Source: Mesoterricola sediminis
GTDB taxonomy: Bacteria; Acidobacteriota; Holophagae; Holophagales; Holophagaceae
NCBI RefSeq assembly: GCF_030295425.1
Contig: NZ_AP027081.1
Location: forward strand, 3,951,001-4,015,000
DNA length: 64,000 nucleotides
Direction: 5' to 3'
A program made the translations under genes and the position numbers. Under the pieces are notes generated by a model. The model did no database searches. It worked only from the letters and a program-made list of their open reading frames with translations, and was not told where the DNA came from. Of the stretch, positions 17,214-25,864 are shown one piece after another; position 1 is the first letter of the stretch, and every line of letters begins with the position of its first letter.

Positions 17214-17281
17214 GGTCGACTCCGAGCGCTTGGTTGCGCACCTCTAGGATGACGCCAGATATCAATAAGTTTTATTGAATC

Positions 17282-17320
17282 TATGGATGTAAACCATTCA
17301 CTTTATGGATGTATCATCCA
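17282..17320 (+). promoter_or_regulatory. LysR-type operator at the NhaR-like gene
   Basis: A perfect inverted repeat TGGATG-TAT-CATCCA occupies 17306-17320. TATGGATGTA occurs at 17282-17291 and again at 17304-17313, a spacing of 22 bp (two helical turns). The first copy is followed by a decayed right half (CATTCA). This matches the recognition/activation site pairing of LysR regulators and lies in a markedly AT-rich gap between the HPF-like gene and the regulator. Confidence 0.55.
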
Positions 17321-17323
17321 GGT

Positions 17324-18223
17324 GTGGACTGGCTCAACTACCACCATCTCCTCTATTTCTGGACCGTGGCCCGGGAGGGCTCCGTCACCGCGGCGGCCCG
17401 GACCCTGAACCTGTCCCAACCCGCCCTCAGCACCCAGATCCGCGCGCTGGAGGAGAGCCTGGGCGAACGGCTCTTCGAGAAGGCCGGCCGGGGGCTCCGC
17501 CTCACCGGAGCCGGCCAGGTGGCCTTCCGGTACGCGGACGAGATCTTCACCCTGGGCCGGGAGTTCCGCCAGGCCCTCAAGGGGCGGCCCACGGGCCGGG
17601 CCCTCCGCCTGGTGGTGGGGGTCTCCGACGTGCTGCCCAAGCTGATGGTCCAGCGCCTCCTGCGCCCCGCCCTCCGCCTCGGCGAGCCCCTCCACCTCAC
17701 CTGCCGCGAGGGCACCCTGCCCCTCCTCCTGGAGGCCCTCCAGGCCCACGAGGTGGACATCGTGCTCTCCGACGTGCCCTGCACGCCCGTGACCGGCCCC
17801 CGCGCCTTCAACCATCTGCTGGGCGAGTGCGGGGTGGAGCTCTTCGGCTCGCCGGACCTGGTGGCGCGCCATCCGGGCCCCTTCCCCGAGGCCCTGAACG
17901 GCGCGCCCTTCCTCCTGCCCTCCGAGGGCCACGCCCTGCGGCGCGGCCTGGACACCTGGTTCGAGCGCCGGGGCCTCCACCCCGTCATCTCGGGCGAGTT
18001 CGACGACAGCGCCCTGCTGATGACGTTCGGGGAGGAGGGCCTCGGCTTCCTCGCGGCCCACGCCGCCATCTCCGGCGAGGTGGCCCGGGCCCACGGCCTG
18101 GTGGGCCTGGGCCCCATGGACGGCCTCAAGGGCCGCATCTACGCCGTCTCCGCCGAGCGCCGCCTCGTCCACCCCGCCGTCCTGGCCGTGCTGGAGGCCG
18201 CGAAGGCCGAGATCTTCCTCTAG
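17324..18223 (+). CDS. nhaR: LysR-family transcriptional regulator, NhaR-like
   Basis: 299 residues from GTG 17324; an ATG at 17309 would add five residues but lies inside the operator palindrome, and neither has a strong Shine-Dalgarno. The helix-turn-helix spans ~5-62 (NYHHLLYFWTVAREGSVTAA then LSQPALSTQIRALEESLG) and the effector domain ~90-299. The opening resembles NhaR, activator of Na+/H+ antiporter and stress genes in enterobacteria, but no antiporter gene is nearby. The cut-off gene at the window start is a paralogue. Autoregulation through the adjacent palindrome is likely. Confidence 0.82.
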   Translation: MDWLNYHHLLYFWTVAREGSVTAAARTLNLSQPALSTQIRALEESLGERLFEKAGRGLRLTGAGQVAFRYADEIFTLGREFRQALKGRPTGRALRLVVGVSDVLPKLMVQRLLRPALRLGEPLHLTCREGTLPLLLEALQAHEVDIVLSDVPCTPVTGPRAFNHLLGECGVELFGSPDLVARHPGPFPEALNGAPFLLPSEGHALRRGLDTWFERRGLHPVISGEFDDSALLMTFGEEGLGFLAAHAAISGEVARAHGLVGLGPMDGLKGRIYAVSAERRLVHPAVLAVLEAAKAEIFL

Positions 18224-18247
18224 CGGGACGGCCTCCTCCGCTCCAGG

Positions 18248-20407
18248 TCAGTACTTCCAGCTCACGGAAACCCGGACGTTGGTCGGGGCCCCGTAGAAGG
18301 CCTGGGACCAGTAGAGGCTCGTCAGGTACTTCTCGTTGGTGACGTTCTCGACGTTGACCGAGGCGCTCAGGGCCGAAGTGAAGTCGTAGCGGGCCATGAG
18401 GTTGACCAGGGCGTAGGCGCGCTGGCGGATGGTCATCCCGGGCCCCTCCTCGCGCCGCATGTCGCTCTTCCAGGTCACCGCCAGGCCGGTCTTGGCCTTG
18501 GGGAGGAAGGGCAGGCGCCAGGTGGCCCCGGCCTGCGCGAGCCGGCGCGGCACGTAGGTGCGGGCGTCCCGGCCGTCCCCGTCCTCGAGGGAGAGGAAGG
18601 TGGCGCCGGCGTGCACCTGGAGGTCGCGGGTCAGGTCGCCGCTGGCCTCCAGCTCCAGGCCCTTGGCCGTGGTGTCGACGCCCTTGTAGACCGCCTGGAT
18701 CCCCACGTAGCCGTCCGACTCGGCGAGGTTGCGCTGGGTGGCACGGAAGAGGGAGACGCTGGTCTGGAGGCGCTGCCCGAGCCAGGCGCTCTTGAGGCCC
18801 GCCTCGACGCTGCGTCCCTTCACCGGGTCCAGCCGCCGCTGGGAGCGGTCCATCTCCGACTGCGGGTTGAAGATCTCGGCGCAGCTGGCGTAGAGGGTGT
18901 GGGCGGGCGCGACGTCCCAGGTCAGGCCCGCGTAGGGGGTGGTGGCGGAGTCCTTGCGCATGCGGTCCACGCCGTACGCGAGTCCGGCGGTGCTCTGGGA
19001 GGTGTGGGCGGCGCCCAGGAGCAGGTTCACCCCTTCGGCCAGGTTCAGGCGCGCGGCGGCGAACCCGGTCCCCCGGGCGTCCACGACCCGGCTCCCCGCC
19101 ACGGAGGCGTCGAAGACGGGTTCGGGGTACCGGCCGTCCCAGACCGCCAGGTCGGGAAGGGGCGTGCCGATGCCCCGCCCGTAGTGGGACTGGTCCTCGA
19201 GCAGGCCGTGGGCGTACTGGGCCCCGACGACCACCTGGTGGGTGCGCCCGAAGAGACTGAAGGTCCCGCGCAGGCTGCCTTCGGCCAGGTCCTGGGTGGT
19301 GGTGCCGGCGTAGAGGGAGGGGTAGGCGTAGAGGCCCAGGCCGGTGACCGGGTCCGGGGTGCCGTAGACGTAGAAGAGCTTGTCGTCGCTCTCCTGGCGC
19401 CGGCGGGTCCAGGTGCCCTTCACGGACCAGCCGCCGCCCAGGTCGTGGGCCAGCTCCGCGAAGAGGGTGGTCTCGCGGTTGTCCCAGCGGACCCAGTCCG
19501 CCGCGGTGCTGGTGGAACGCGCGTAGTGCGTGGGCGTGCCGTCGGTGTGGAGAAGCGGCAGGGCGCCCCAGAGGCCGCCGTCCGTGTCCTTCCGCTGGAA
19601 GGTGAAGCCCGCGGTGAACGTGGTCGCGGCGCCCAGATCCGCCTCCACCACGCCGTAGAGGAGGTGCTTCCGGGAGGCGAGCCGGTCCAGGTACGAATGG
19701 CCGGTCTCGCCCGCGCCCACGAAGCGGCCGCGCACCGCGCCGTCCCAGCCCAGGCTGCCGGAGATGTCCACGTCGGCGCGGCCCCGGTCCCAGGAGCCGG
19801 CGCCAAGGGTCGCCGAGGCCTGCAGTTCGCGGGTGGGGCGCTTCCGGATGAAATTCACGGTGGCGGAGGGATAGCCCGTGGCGGAGACGAGGCCGTTGGC
19901 GCCGCGCACCACCTCGATGCGGTCGAAGGGCGCCAGGTCCAAGTCGCCCAGGAGGTTGCCGTTGGCGAAGCCCGCGCCCACGCCGTCGAACTGGAAGTTG
20001 GTGATGTCGAAGCCCCGGGCCGTGAAGTAGGTTCGGTCCGTCTCCACCCGCTCCACCTGGACCCCGGTCACGGCGTCCAGGGCGTCGATGGCCGAGGACA
20101 GGCGGAAGTCCTCCAGCTGGGCGTGGGTGAGCACGGTCACCGGCTGGGGGGTCTCCCGCAGGGGGAGGTCGAGGCCGGTCCCGGACGCGCTCCGGGCGAC
20201 CACGTAGGCCCCGGTGTCCTCCGAGGGAGCCTCCTTCTCCTTGGCCTCCTTGGCGTCCTTGGCGGCCTTGGCGGTGACCTTCACCGCGGGCAGCGTGGTC
20301 TCCGGCGCGGGGGGCTCGGCGTGGGCCAGGCCCGAGAAGAGGAGGCCGGTCAGCAGGGTGGAGCGGGGAGGGGTGGCGAAGCGGTAGCGCAGCATGGCGA
20401 ACCTCAT
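18248..20407 (-). CDS. TonB-dependent siderophore receptor
   Basis: 719 residues from ATG 20407. Signal peptide is ~1-30 (ending LAHAEPP), then a Lys/Glu-rich linker (AKAAKDAKEAKEKEA), a plug domain (~70-185, with RETPQPVTVLT and YFTARGFDITNFQFDGV) and a 22-strand-type barrel ending in the aromatic VSVSWKY. The plug wording is that of the FhuE/FpvA siderophore branch. It imports ferric siderophores using energy from TonB. It is the last gene of the tonB unit (31 bp after the PepSY gene) and is likely controlled by the Fur-box-like site at 22956. Confidence 0.92.
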   Translation of the reverse strand: MRFAMLRYRFATPPRSTLLTGLLFSGLAHAEPPAPETTLPAVKVTAKAAKDAKEAKEKEAPSEDTGAYVVARSASGTGLDLPLRETPQPVTVLTHAQLEDFRLSSAIDALDAVTGVQVERVETDRTYFTARGFDITNFQFDGVGAGFANGNLLGDLDLAPFDRIEVVRGANGLVSATGYPSATVNFIRKRPTRELQASATLGAGSWDRGRADVDISGSLGWDGAVRGRFVGAGETGHSYLDRLASRKHLLYGVVEADLGAATTFTAGFTFQRKDTDGGLWGALPLLHTDGTPTHYARSTSTAADWVRWDNRETTLFAELAHDLGGGWSVKGTWTRRRQESDDKLFYVYGTPDPVTGLGLYAYPSLYAGTTTQDLAEGSLRGTFSLFGRTHQVVVGAQYAHGLLEDQSHYGRGIGTPLPDLAVWDGRYPEPVFDASVAGSRVVDARGTGFAAARLNLAEGVNLLLGAAHTSQSTAGLAYGVDRMRKDSATTPYAGLTWDVAPAHTLYASCAEIFNPQSEMDRSQRRLDPVKGRSVEAGLKSAWLGQRLQTSVSLFRATQRNLAESDGYVGIQAVYKGVDTTAKGLELEASGDLTRDLQVHAGATFLSLEDGDGRDARTYVPRRLAQAGATWRLPFLPKAKTGLAVTWKSDMRREEGPGMTIRQRAYALVNLMARYDFTSALSASVNVENVTNEKYLTSLYWSQAFYGAPTNVRVSVSWKY

Positions 20408-20438
20408 GGAACCGGCCTCGCGGCCGGGGGTGGAAGCA

Positions 20439-21881
20439 TCAGGCCCAGGCGTTCCGGGCATGGCGGGGGAGACGGGCGCCGAGGACCAGGAACAGCGCGC
20501 CGGCGGCGGCGCCCAGGACGGCGAGGACGGGATGGGTGGACAGGCTGAGGAGGGGAATGGCCAGGGCGCCGGCGGCCGTCGCCCAGGCGAGGCCCCGCAG
20601 GCTCCGGCGGAGGGGGCCGAGCCCCGCCCAGAGGACCCCGCCCAGGAGGCAGGGCCAGAAGACCCAGCCCAGGCTGGCGGCCCCCAGGCGGGCCGCGGGG
20701 AAGCAGGCGGCGAGTCCGGCCAGGGCCCCCCCGCACACCCCCACCGTGAGGCGGGCCATGAGCTGGGCCTGGCGGGGCCGGCGCTTCCAGCGGGCCTCCA
20801 CGGCCACGCCCATTCCGGCGAGGAAGGCCAGGGCGCCGGCCACCCCGAAGGTGAACCAGGCGGCCTGCACGGTCCGGCCGCCGAAGTCGCCGAAGTGGAG
20901 GCCGTAGAGGGTGGACAGGAGGGCGTGGTTGCCGTCGCGGCGCCCCGGCACCTGCACATCGGTGACGGTCCCGGTGTCCATTGCCACGGCCAGCTGGCCG
21001 AAGGGCGCGACGCCGCCGGGGCGGTGGCCCAGGATCTGGAGGGTCGCCGCCGCGTCCCCGGCGTGGACGAACCGGAGGAAGCGGGGCTCGAAGCCCGGGG
21101 CCGCGGCCGACGCCGCCTCCAGGAGCCGCGCCAGGGGCAGGGGCGAACCGGGCCGGCCCGACGCCGCCGGGGCCGCCGTGCCCAGGATCGCGTCCAGCCT
21201 CGGCGCCAGCTGGCCCCGGTACACCGTCGCGTCGTAGGTGGCGACGAGCACGAGAAAGAGGCTGAAGAGGGCCCCCGTGACCGCGAAGATCCCGTGCAGG
21301 GGCAGGGCCGCGAGGCCCAGGGCCCCGTGGGTGTCGCCCCAGGTGCGGCGGGCCGGGGCCTTCCAGGCCACGGAGAGCGCCCGGCGGCCCCTGGGCAGGT
21401 GCAGGATGGCGCCGGTGAGGAGGGCCAGGGCGTAGAGGAGGCAGACCCCGCCCAGGAGGAGGGCCCCTGCGCGGCCGAGGCCGAATTCGTGGTGCAGTTC
21501 GTTGAAGAAGGTGCCGAGGCCTCCCCGCGCCGCGGCGGGGCGGCCCGAGGCCAGGTCACCGGCGGACCCGAAGACCCAGTCACCGGTGGCCGGATCCTGC
21601 CAGTAGGCCACCGGGTCGGGACCCAGCTCCCCGGGCACCGCGAGGGAGAAGGCGCCCTTGAGCTCCGGGTGCCGGCGCTGGATCTCCGCCGCCGCGGCCT
21701 CGAGGGCGGCCGGATCGGCCTGGGCCGCGGGCCGGGTCTCGCCCGCGCCCCAGCGGTCCAGCTCCTTCCCGAAGACCGTCAGGGCGCCGGCGCAGAAGAC
21801 GACGAAGAGCACCAGGGCGCAGGCCAGGCCCGCCCAGGTGTGGAGGGCGCGGGCGGCCCGCTGGCGGAGGGGGTCGCTCAT
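20439..21881 (-). CDS. PepSY-associated transmembrane protein, siderophore-reductase-like
   Basis: 480 residues from ATG 21881, overlapping the upstream small gene by ATGA. Membrane helices are at ~16-36 (AGLACALVLFVVFCAGALTV), ~145-165, ~195-215 and several at the end (~325-470). Periplasmic PepSY-like segments lie between them. The family commonly accompanies TonB receptors and is thought to reduce ferric siderophores at the inner membrane. The C-terminal block of extra helices makes this one longer than minimal members. Position between tonB and the receptor supports an iron role. Confidence 0.82.
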   Translation of the reverse strand: MSDPLRQRAARALHTWAGLACALVLFVVFCAGALTVFGKELDRWGAGETRPAAQADPAALEAAAAEIQRRHPELKGAFSLAVPGELGPDPVAYWQDPATGDWVFGSAGDLASGRPAAARGGLGTFFNELHHEFGLGRAGALLLGGVCLLYALALLTGAILHLPRGRRALSVAWKAPARRTWGDTHGALGLAALPLHGIFAVTGALFSLFLVLVATYDATVYRGQLAPRLDAILGTAAPAASGRPGSPLPLARLLEAASAAAPGFEPRFLRFVHAGDAAATLQILGHRPGGVAPFGQLAVAMDTGTVTDVQVPGRRDGNHALLSTLYGLHFGDFGGRTVQAAWFTFGVAGALAFLAGMGVAVEARWKRRPRQAQLMARLTVGVCGGALAGLAACFPAARLGAASLGWVFWPCLLGGVLWAGLGPLRRSLRGLAWATAAGALAIPLLSLSTHPVLAVLGAAAGALFLVLGARLPRHARNAWA

Positions 21882-22153
21882 GCCAGCCCCCAGAGGGCCA
21901 GGGCGGCGACGCCGTGGAGCAGGCCCAGGACCGCCCACATCCGGCGGGGATCGCGCATCCACAAGCCCACCCACACGGCCCCGATCCAGAGGGGGACCAC
22001 GAGGGTGAAGCCCAGCACGAGGCGGGTCCAGCCCGTGGCCTTGAGGAGCACCCCCACCGCGAGCACGGCCAGGGTGAGGGCCGCCAGCGGCATCAGGGCG
22101 AGGTGGACGCGCCCGGGGGCGCGGCGGGGAGCGGGTGGGGTGCGTTCGGGCAT
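21878..22153 (-). CDS. small membrane protein of iron-uptake unit
   Basis: 91 residues, basic N-terminus (MPERTPPAPRRAPGR), then three hydrophobic helices (~19-37, 42-63, 70-90). No named family is recognised. The stop overlaps the start of the PepSY-TM gene (ATGA) and it follows tonB by 50 bp, so it should be translated with them. Small three-helix proteins like this are often found beside PepSY-TM proteins, but the function is unproven. Confidence 0.7.
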   Translation of the reverse strand: MPERTPPAPRRAPGRVHLALMPLAALTLAVLAVGVLLKATGWTRLVLGFTLVVPLWIGAVWVGLWMRDPRRMWAVLGLLHGVAALALWGLA

Positions 22154-22203
22154 GGGTCATCCAGGGCCCCTGGACGGGGCCGTCGGCGGGTGGGGGGAAT
22201 GGT

Positions 22204-22929
22204 TCAGGCGCTGAGGGAGAACTCGATGGGGACCAGGACCCAGGCCTGGACGGGGGCCTCCCCCAGCCGGGCCGGGGTGAAGCGCCAGGCGCGGACCGTG
22301 GCGGCGGCGGCCTGGTCCAGGGCGGTGGATCCGCTGCTGGCGCGGACCTCCACCTGGAGGGGCGCGCCCTCCGCCGAGACCAGGACCCGGAGCAGCACCC
22401 GCCCCTCCTCCCGGGCGCGGCGGGCCCGGGCCGGATAGGCGGGGGCGGGGTTGTTCAGGTAGGCCGCGTCGAAGCGGGGCTGGATCACCGCCAGGCCTCC
22501 GGGGGCCCCGGTGGCGGCGGCTCCGCCGCCGGCCGCGCCAGGATGGGCCGGTCCCGCCTCGGGACGGGGGGCGGGCGGCGCGGGGACCGCCTGGGCCACG
22601 GCGGGCAGGGCCGCGGGGGGCTGCTCCGGCACCGGCTCCGGGCGGGGGGCGGGCGCCCCGGTGGCGGGGCCCGCCGCCGGCCGGGGCGCCGCCGCCGGCG
22701 CGGGGACGGGGGCCTGGGGCAGGGTCAGATCCAGGATGATCTCCCGGCGCGCGACCCGCACTGGGGCCGGACCAGCGTCCATGCGGGAGGCCAGCACGGC
22801 CGCGCCGGCCAGGACGAGGCCGGAGGCCAGGGAGCCCAGGGAGGCCCAGAGGCGCCGGGCGACGGGATGCGGGTCCTGGATCTGGAAATCCGGGACGGGG
22901 AGGATGGGGTCGGGTCGGGGGTGCGTCAT
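22204..22929 (-). CDS. tonB: TonB energy-transducing protein
   Basis: 241 residues. A single membrane anchor (~33-50, ASLGSLASGLVLAGAAVLAS) follows a short cytoplasmic tail. A long Pro/Ala-rich periplasm-spanning segment runs ~65-150, then the TonB C-terminal domain (~160-241) with YPARARRAREEGRVLLRVLV and the closing WRFTPA segment. It carries proton-motive energy from ExbBD to outer-membrane receptors; no exbBD genes are adjacent. First gene of the iron unit, 26 bp from the Fur-box-like palindrome. Confidence 0.9.
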   Translation of the reverse strand: MTHPRPDPILPVPDFQIQDPHPVARRLWASLGSLASGLVLAGAAVLASRMDAGPAPVRVARREIILDLTLPQAPVPAPAAAPRPAAGPATGAPAPRPEPVPEQPPAALPAVAQAVPAPPAPRPEAGPAHPGAAGGGAAATGAPGGLAVIQPRFDAAYLNNPAPAYPARARRAREEGRVLLRVLVSAEGAPLQVEVRASSGSTALDQAAAATVRAWRFTPARLGEAPVQAWVLVPIEFSLSA

Positions 22930-22955
22930 GGTGGGGTCCAGGGCCTCGGCTTATT

Positions 22956-22997
22956 TGAGACTGAGTCTCAGTCTACATAAGCCCTCCCCTGCGTCAA
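22956..22997 (-). promoter_or_regulatory. Fur-box-like operator with tonB promoter
   Basis: TGAGACT-G-AGTCTCA at 22956-22970 is a 7-1-7 inverted repeat of the Fur-box form. On the minus strand it directly follows a promoter: -35 TTGACG (22992-22997), 16-bp spacer, -10 TAGACT (22970-22975). Repressor bound here would cover -10 and the transcription start of the tonB-PepSY-receptor unit. Confidence 0.65.
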
Positions 22998-23045
22998 CCC
23001 TGAACGCGGGACCTGTGCTGTCCGTCACACCGGGCGGGGACCCGC

Positions 23046-25268
23046 TCAGCCGCGCCGCCCCCGGAACCGCCCCATCAGGCGCAGGCCGTTGGCCACCACC
23101 AGGAGGCTGGCGCCCATGTCGGCGAACACCGCCATCCACAGGGTGGCCCGGCCCGCGAAGGCCAGCAGCAGGAAGGCCGCCTTGATGCCCAGGGCCAGGA
23201 CGAGGTTCTGGCGGAGGACGAGGGCCGTGCGGTGGCTCAGCCCGATGAAGTCCGCGATCTTGCGCGGATCGTCGTCCATGATGGCCACGTCGGCCGTCTC
23301 CAGGGCCGTGGCGGTGCCCGCCGCCCCCATGGCGAAGCCGAGGTCGGCCCGGGCCAGGGCCGGGGCGTCGTTCACGCCGTCCCCCACCATGCCGGTCAGG
23401 CCCTGGGCCTGGAGGTCGGCGATGGCGGCCTGCTTGTCCTCGGGCATCAGGTTGCCGCGGGCGTCCGAAATGCCCAGCTGCCGGGCCACGGCCCGGGCCG
23501 TGGCCGGGTTGTCCCCCGTGAGCAGGACGGGCGTCACCCCCAGGCCCCGCAGGGCGTCCACGGCCGGGCGGCTCTCGGGCCGGAGGGTGTCCGCCAGGGC
23601 GAACAGGGCCTCCGGGCCGCGGCTGGAGCAGAGGAGGATGGCCGTGCGGCCCGCCTCCTCCACCTGGGCCAGGCGCGCCTCCAGGGCCGGGTCGCAGGCG
23701 CCCAGTTCCTCGACCAGGCGATGGTTCCCCAGGTGCCAGGTTTCGCCGTCGATGCGGCCCCGGACCCCCCGCCCCGGCAGGACGCTGAAGTCGGCCACGG
23801 CCGCCAGCGACGCTCCCGGCTGGCGGTCGCGCCAGCCCTGGACGAGGGCCCGGGCCACGGGATGGGTGCTGGGCTCGTCCAGGCTCGCGGCGATGCGCAG
23901 GAGGTCGGCCACGGATCCCCCGTCCAGGGCCTGGGCGTCCACGAGGGCGGGCCGGCCCTGGGTGAGGGTCCCGGTCTTGTCCAGGGCCACCACCTTCAAG
24001 CGCCGGCCGTTCTCCAGGAAGGCGCCGCCCTTCACGAGGACGCCGTGGCGGGCGGCCGCCGCCAGGCCGCTCACCACGGTCACGGGGGTGGAGACCACGA
24101 GGGCGCAGGGGCAGGCGATCACCAGCAGCACGATGGCCTGGTAGAGCCAGCCCGCCCAGCCGCCTCCGGCCAGCAGGGGCCCCAGGAGGGCCACGGCCCC
24201 GGCGAGGACCACCACGGCGGGCGTGTACACATGGGCGAACCGGTCCACGAAGCGCTGCATGGGCGCCCGCTGGGCCTGGGCCTCCTGGATGGCGGCGGCG
24301 ATGCGGTCGAGGGTCCCGGCGCCGGCGGCGGCCGTGACCTCGGCCTCCAGCACGCCGTCGGTGACGATGCTGCCGGCGTAGAGGGGATCGCCGGGGCCCT
24401 TGTCCACCGGGAGGCTCTCGCCCGTGATGGGGGCCTGGTCGAGGGCCGCCTGGCCCGAGAGGACCCGGGCGTCCAGGGGCACCCGGGCGCCGGTACGCAC
24501 GCGGATGCGGGCGCCCAGGGGCACTTCGGCGAGGGGCGCCTCCCGCCAGCCGTCCCCGTCCGGCACTTCGGCGGTCTCCGGGGCCAGGGCGGTGAGGGCG
24601 CGGATGGCGTCCCGGGCCCGGGCCAGGGAGAGGCCCTCGATGGCCTCCGCGAGCCCGAAGAGGAAGATCACCATGGCGGCCTCGGGCCATTTGCCGATGG
24701 CGAGGGCGCCGGCGGTGGCCAGGGACATGAGGAAGTGGATGTTGATCGCGCGGTTGCGCAGGGCGATCCAGCCCTTGCGGAGGGTCGGGAGCCCGGAGGC
24801 CGCCAGGGACGCGGCGGCCAGCACGGCCACGGCCGGGGAGGCCTCGTGGCCGGTCTTCCAGGCCACGAGTTCGGCGGCGAGGGCCGCGGCGCCCCCCCAT
24901 GCCAGGCGCCACCGCTGCCCCCGCGGCAGGACCGGCGGCGGCGCGGACCGGCCCCGGGCCTCCAGGAGCACCGGGGCCATGCCCACCTGGACCAGGGCCT
25001 CGGCCACCTCCCCCGGGGCCTCCAGGCGGTGGTGCACCGTCAATTCCCGGTCCAGCAGGTTGAAGTCCAGGTGGACGATGCCCGGGATCCGGCCCAGGCG
25101 CTTGCGGATCAGGCCCTCCTCGGTGGGGCAGTCCATGGCGTCGATGCGGAACCGCAGGCGGGCGTGGTCCCCCGGGGGGGCCGGGGCCCGCTCCGGCGCG
25201 GGGGCGGAACCGCCGCAGGCGCCGCCACAGCAGGCGTGACCGGTGGGAGAGGACGGGGATCGGGTCAT
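23046..25268 (-). CDS. P1B-type Zn/Cd/Pb-translocating ATPase
   Basis: 740 residues. A Cys-rich start (HACCGGACGG) is followed by one HMA domain (~38-105) with the MDCPTEE metal motif. Then come paired helices and the transport signature CPC in IACPCALVVSTP (~383-385), phosphorylation site DKTGTLT (~428) and the hinge GDGVNDAPAL near 650. The CPC plus DCPTEE pattern places it in the ZntA/CadA/PbrA (P1B-2) exporters. It expels toxic divalent cations from the cytoplasm. Divergent from the CadR/PbrR-type regulator, across a perfect operator. Confidence 0.92.
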   Translation of the reverse strand: MTRSPSSPTGHACCGGACGGSAPAPERAPAPPGDHARLRFRIDAMDCPTEEGLIRKRLGRIPGIVHLDFNLLDRELTVHHRLEAPGEVAEALVQVGMAPVLLEARGRSAPPPVLPRGQRWRLAWGGAAALAAELVAWKTGHEASPAVAVLAAASLAASGLPTLRKGWIALRNRAINIHFLMSLATAGALAIGKWPEAAMVIFLFGLAEAIEGLSLARARDAIRALTALAPETAEVPDGDGWREAPLAEVPLGARIRVRTGARVPLDARVLSGQAALDQAPITGESLPVDKGPGDPLYAGSIVTDGVLEAEVTAAAGAGTLDRIAAAIQEAQAQRAPMQRFVDRFAHVYTPAVVVLAGAVALLGPLLAGGGWAGWLYQAIVLLVIACPCALVVSTPVTVVSGLAAAARHGVLVKGGAFLENGRRLKVVALDKTGTLTQGRPALVDAQALDGGSVADLLRIAASLDEPSTHPVARALVQGWRDRQPGASLAAVADFSVLPGRGVRGRIDGETWHLGNHRLVEELGACDPALEARLAQVEEAGRTAILLCSSRGPEALFALADTLRPESRPAVDALRGLGVTPVLLTGDNPATARAVARQLGISDARGNLMPEDKQAAIADLQAQGLTGMVGDGVNDAPALARADLGFAMGAAGTATALETADVAIMDDDPRKIADFIGLSHRTALVLRQNLVLALGIKAAFLLLAFAGRATLWMAVFADMGASLLVVANGLRLMGRFRGRRG

Positions 25269-25304
25269 GGTTGCGCGGCGCTCCCGGAGATGCCACCATT
25301 CGGC

Positions 25305-25325
25305 ACCCTGTAGCAGCTACAGGGT
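25305..25325. promoter_or_regulatory. MerR-family operator with metal-inducible promoter
   Basis: Perfect 10-1-10 palindrome: ACCCTGTAGC, central A, GCTACAGGGT. The form is that of CadR/PbrR/ZntR operators. Toward the ATPase gene a -35 TTGACC (25323-25328, minus strand) is followed after 19 bp by a weak -10 (CCGAAT). This is the overlong spacer that MerR activators compensate by twisting DNA. Confidence 0.8.
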
Positions 25326-25343
25326 CAACCCCGGAGGTGCGGT

Positions 25344-25814
25344 GTGAGGATCGGCGAGCTGGCCCAGCGGAGCGGCTGCGACGTGGAGACCGTCCGGTTC
25401 TACGAGCGGGAAGGCCTGCTGGACACCCCCGCCCGGGAGCCCAACGGCTACCGCCGCTACGGGGAGCGCCACCTGGTGCAGCTCCACTTCGTCCGCCACT
25501 GCCGCTCCCTGGGCATGGGCCTGCCGGACATCCGGACCCTCCGCGCCTTCCAGGCCCACCCGGAACTGGCCTGCGACGACATCAACGCCATGATCGACCG
25601 CCAGATCGGGCGTATCCACCAGCAGGTGGAGACCCTGCGGACCCTGGAGGGGCAGCTCCACGCCCTGCGGGACACCTGCGACCAGCACCGGAAGACCGGC
25701 GAGTGCGGCATCCTGCGCAACCTGGAGCAAGCAGCCGAGGGAGAGGCCTGCTCCTGCCACCCCCAGCGGTCGGAGGGGGTCTGGACCCCAGGGGGGGTTG
25801 ATTCTTTCAAATAG
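25344..25814 (+). CDS. cadR: MerR-family Cd/Pb-responsive regulator, CadR/PbrR-like
   Basis: 156 residues from GTG 25344 with GGAGG six bases upstream. The winged HTH is at 1-70 (MRIGELAQRSGCDVETVRFYEREGLL). Metal-site cysteines are at C77 (ELACDD), C112 and C121, the CadR/PbrR pattern, with an additional C-terminal CSCH. It senses Cd2+/Pb2+ (possibly Zn2+) and activates the divergent P-type ATPase gene by distorting its promoter. Confidence 0.9.
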   Translation: MRIGELAQRSGCDVETVRFYEREGLLDTPAREPNGYRRYGERHLVQLHFVRHCRSLGMGLPDIRTLRAFQAHPELACDDINAMIDRQIGRIHQQVETLRTLEGQLHALRDTCDQHRKTGECGILRNLEQAAEGEACSCHPQRSEGVWTPGGVDSFK

Positions 25815-25864
25815 CCCTCCAGGGCGGACGCCCGACCCCTTACACTGGCCTTTCGCGCCGTCCC

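Noticed and set aside
20408-21583. Upstream extension of the TonB receptor frame
   Set aside because: Open by chance across the PepSY gene; the real receptor starts at ATG 20407 with a signal peptide.
21882-22160. Upstream extension of the PepSY-TM frame
   Set aside because: Pro/Arg-rich nonsense overlapping the small membrane gene; ATG 21881 gives a proper N-terminus.
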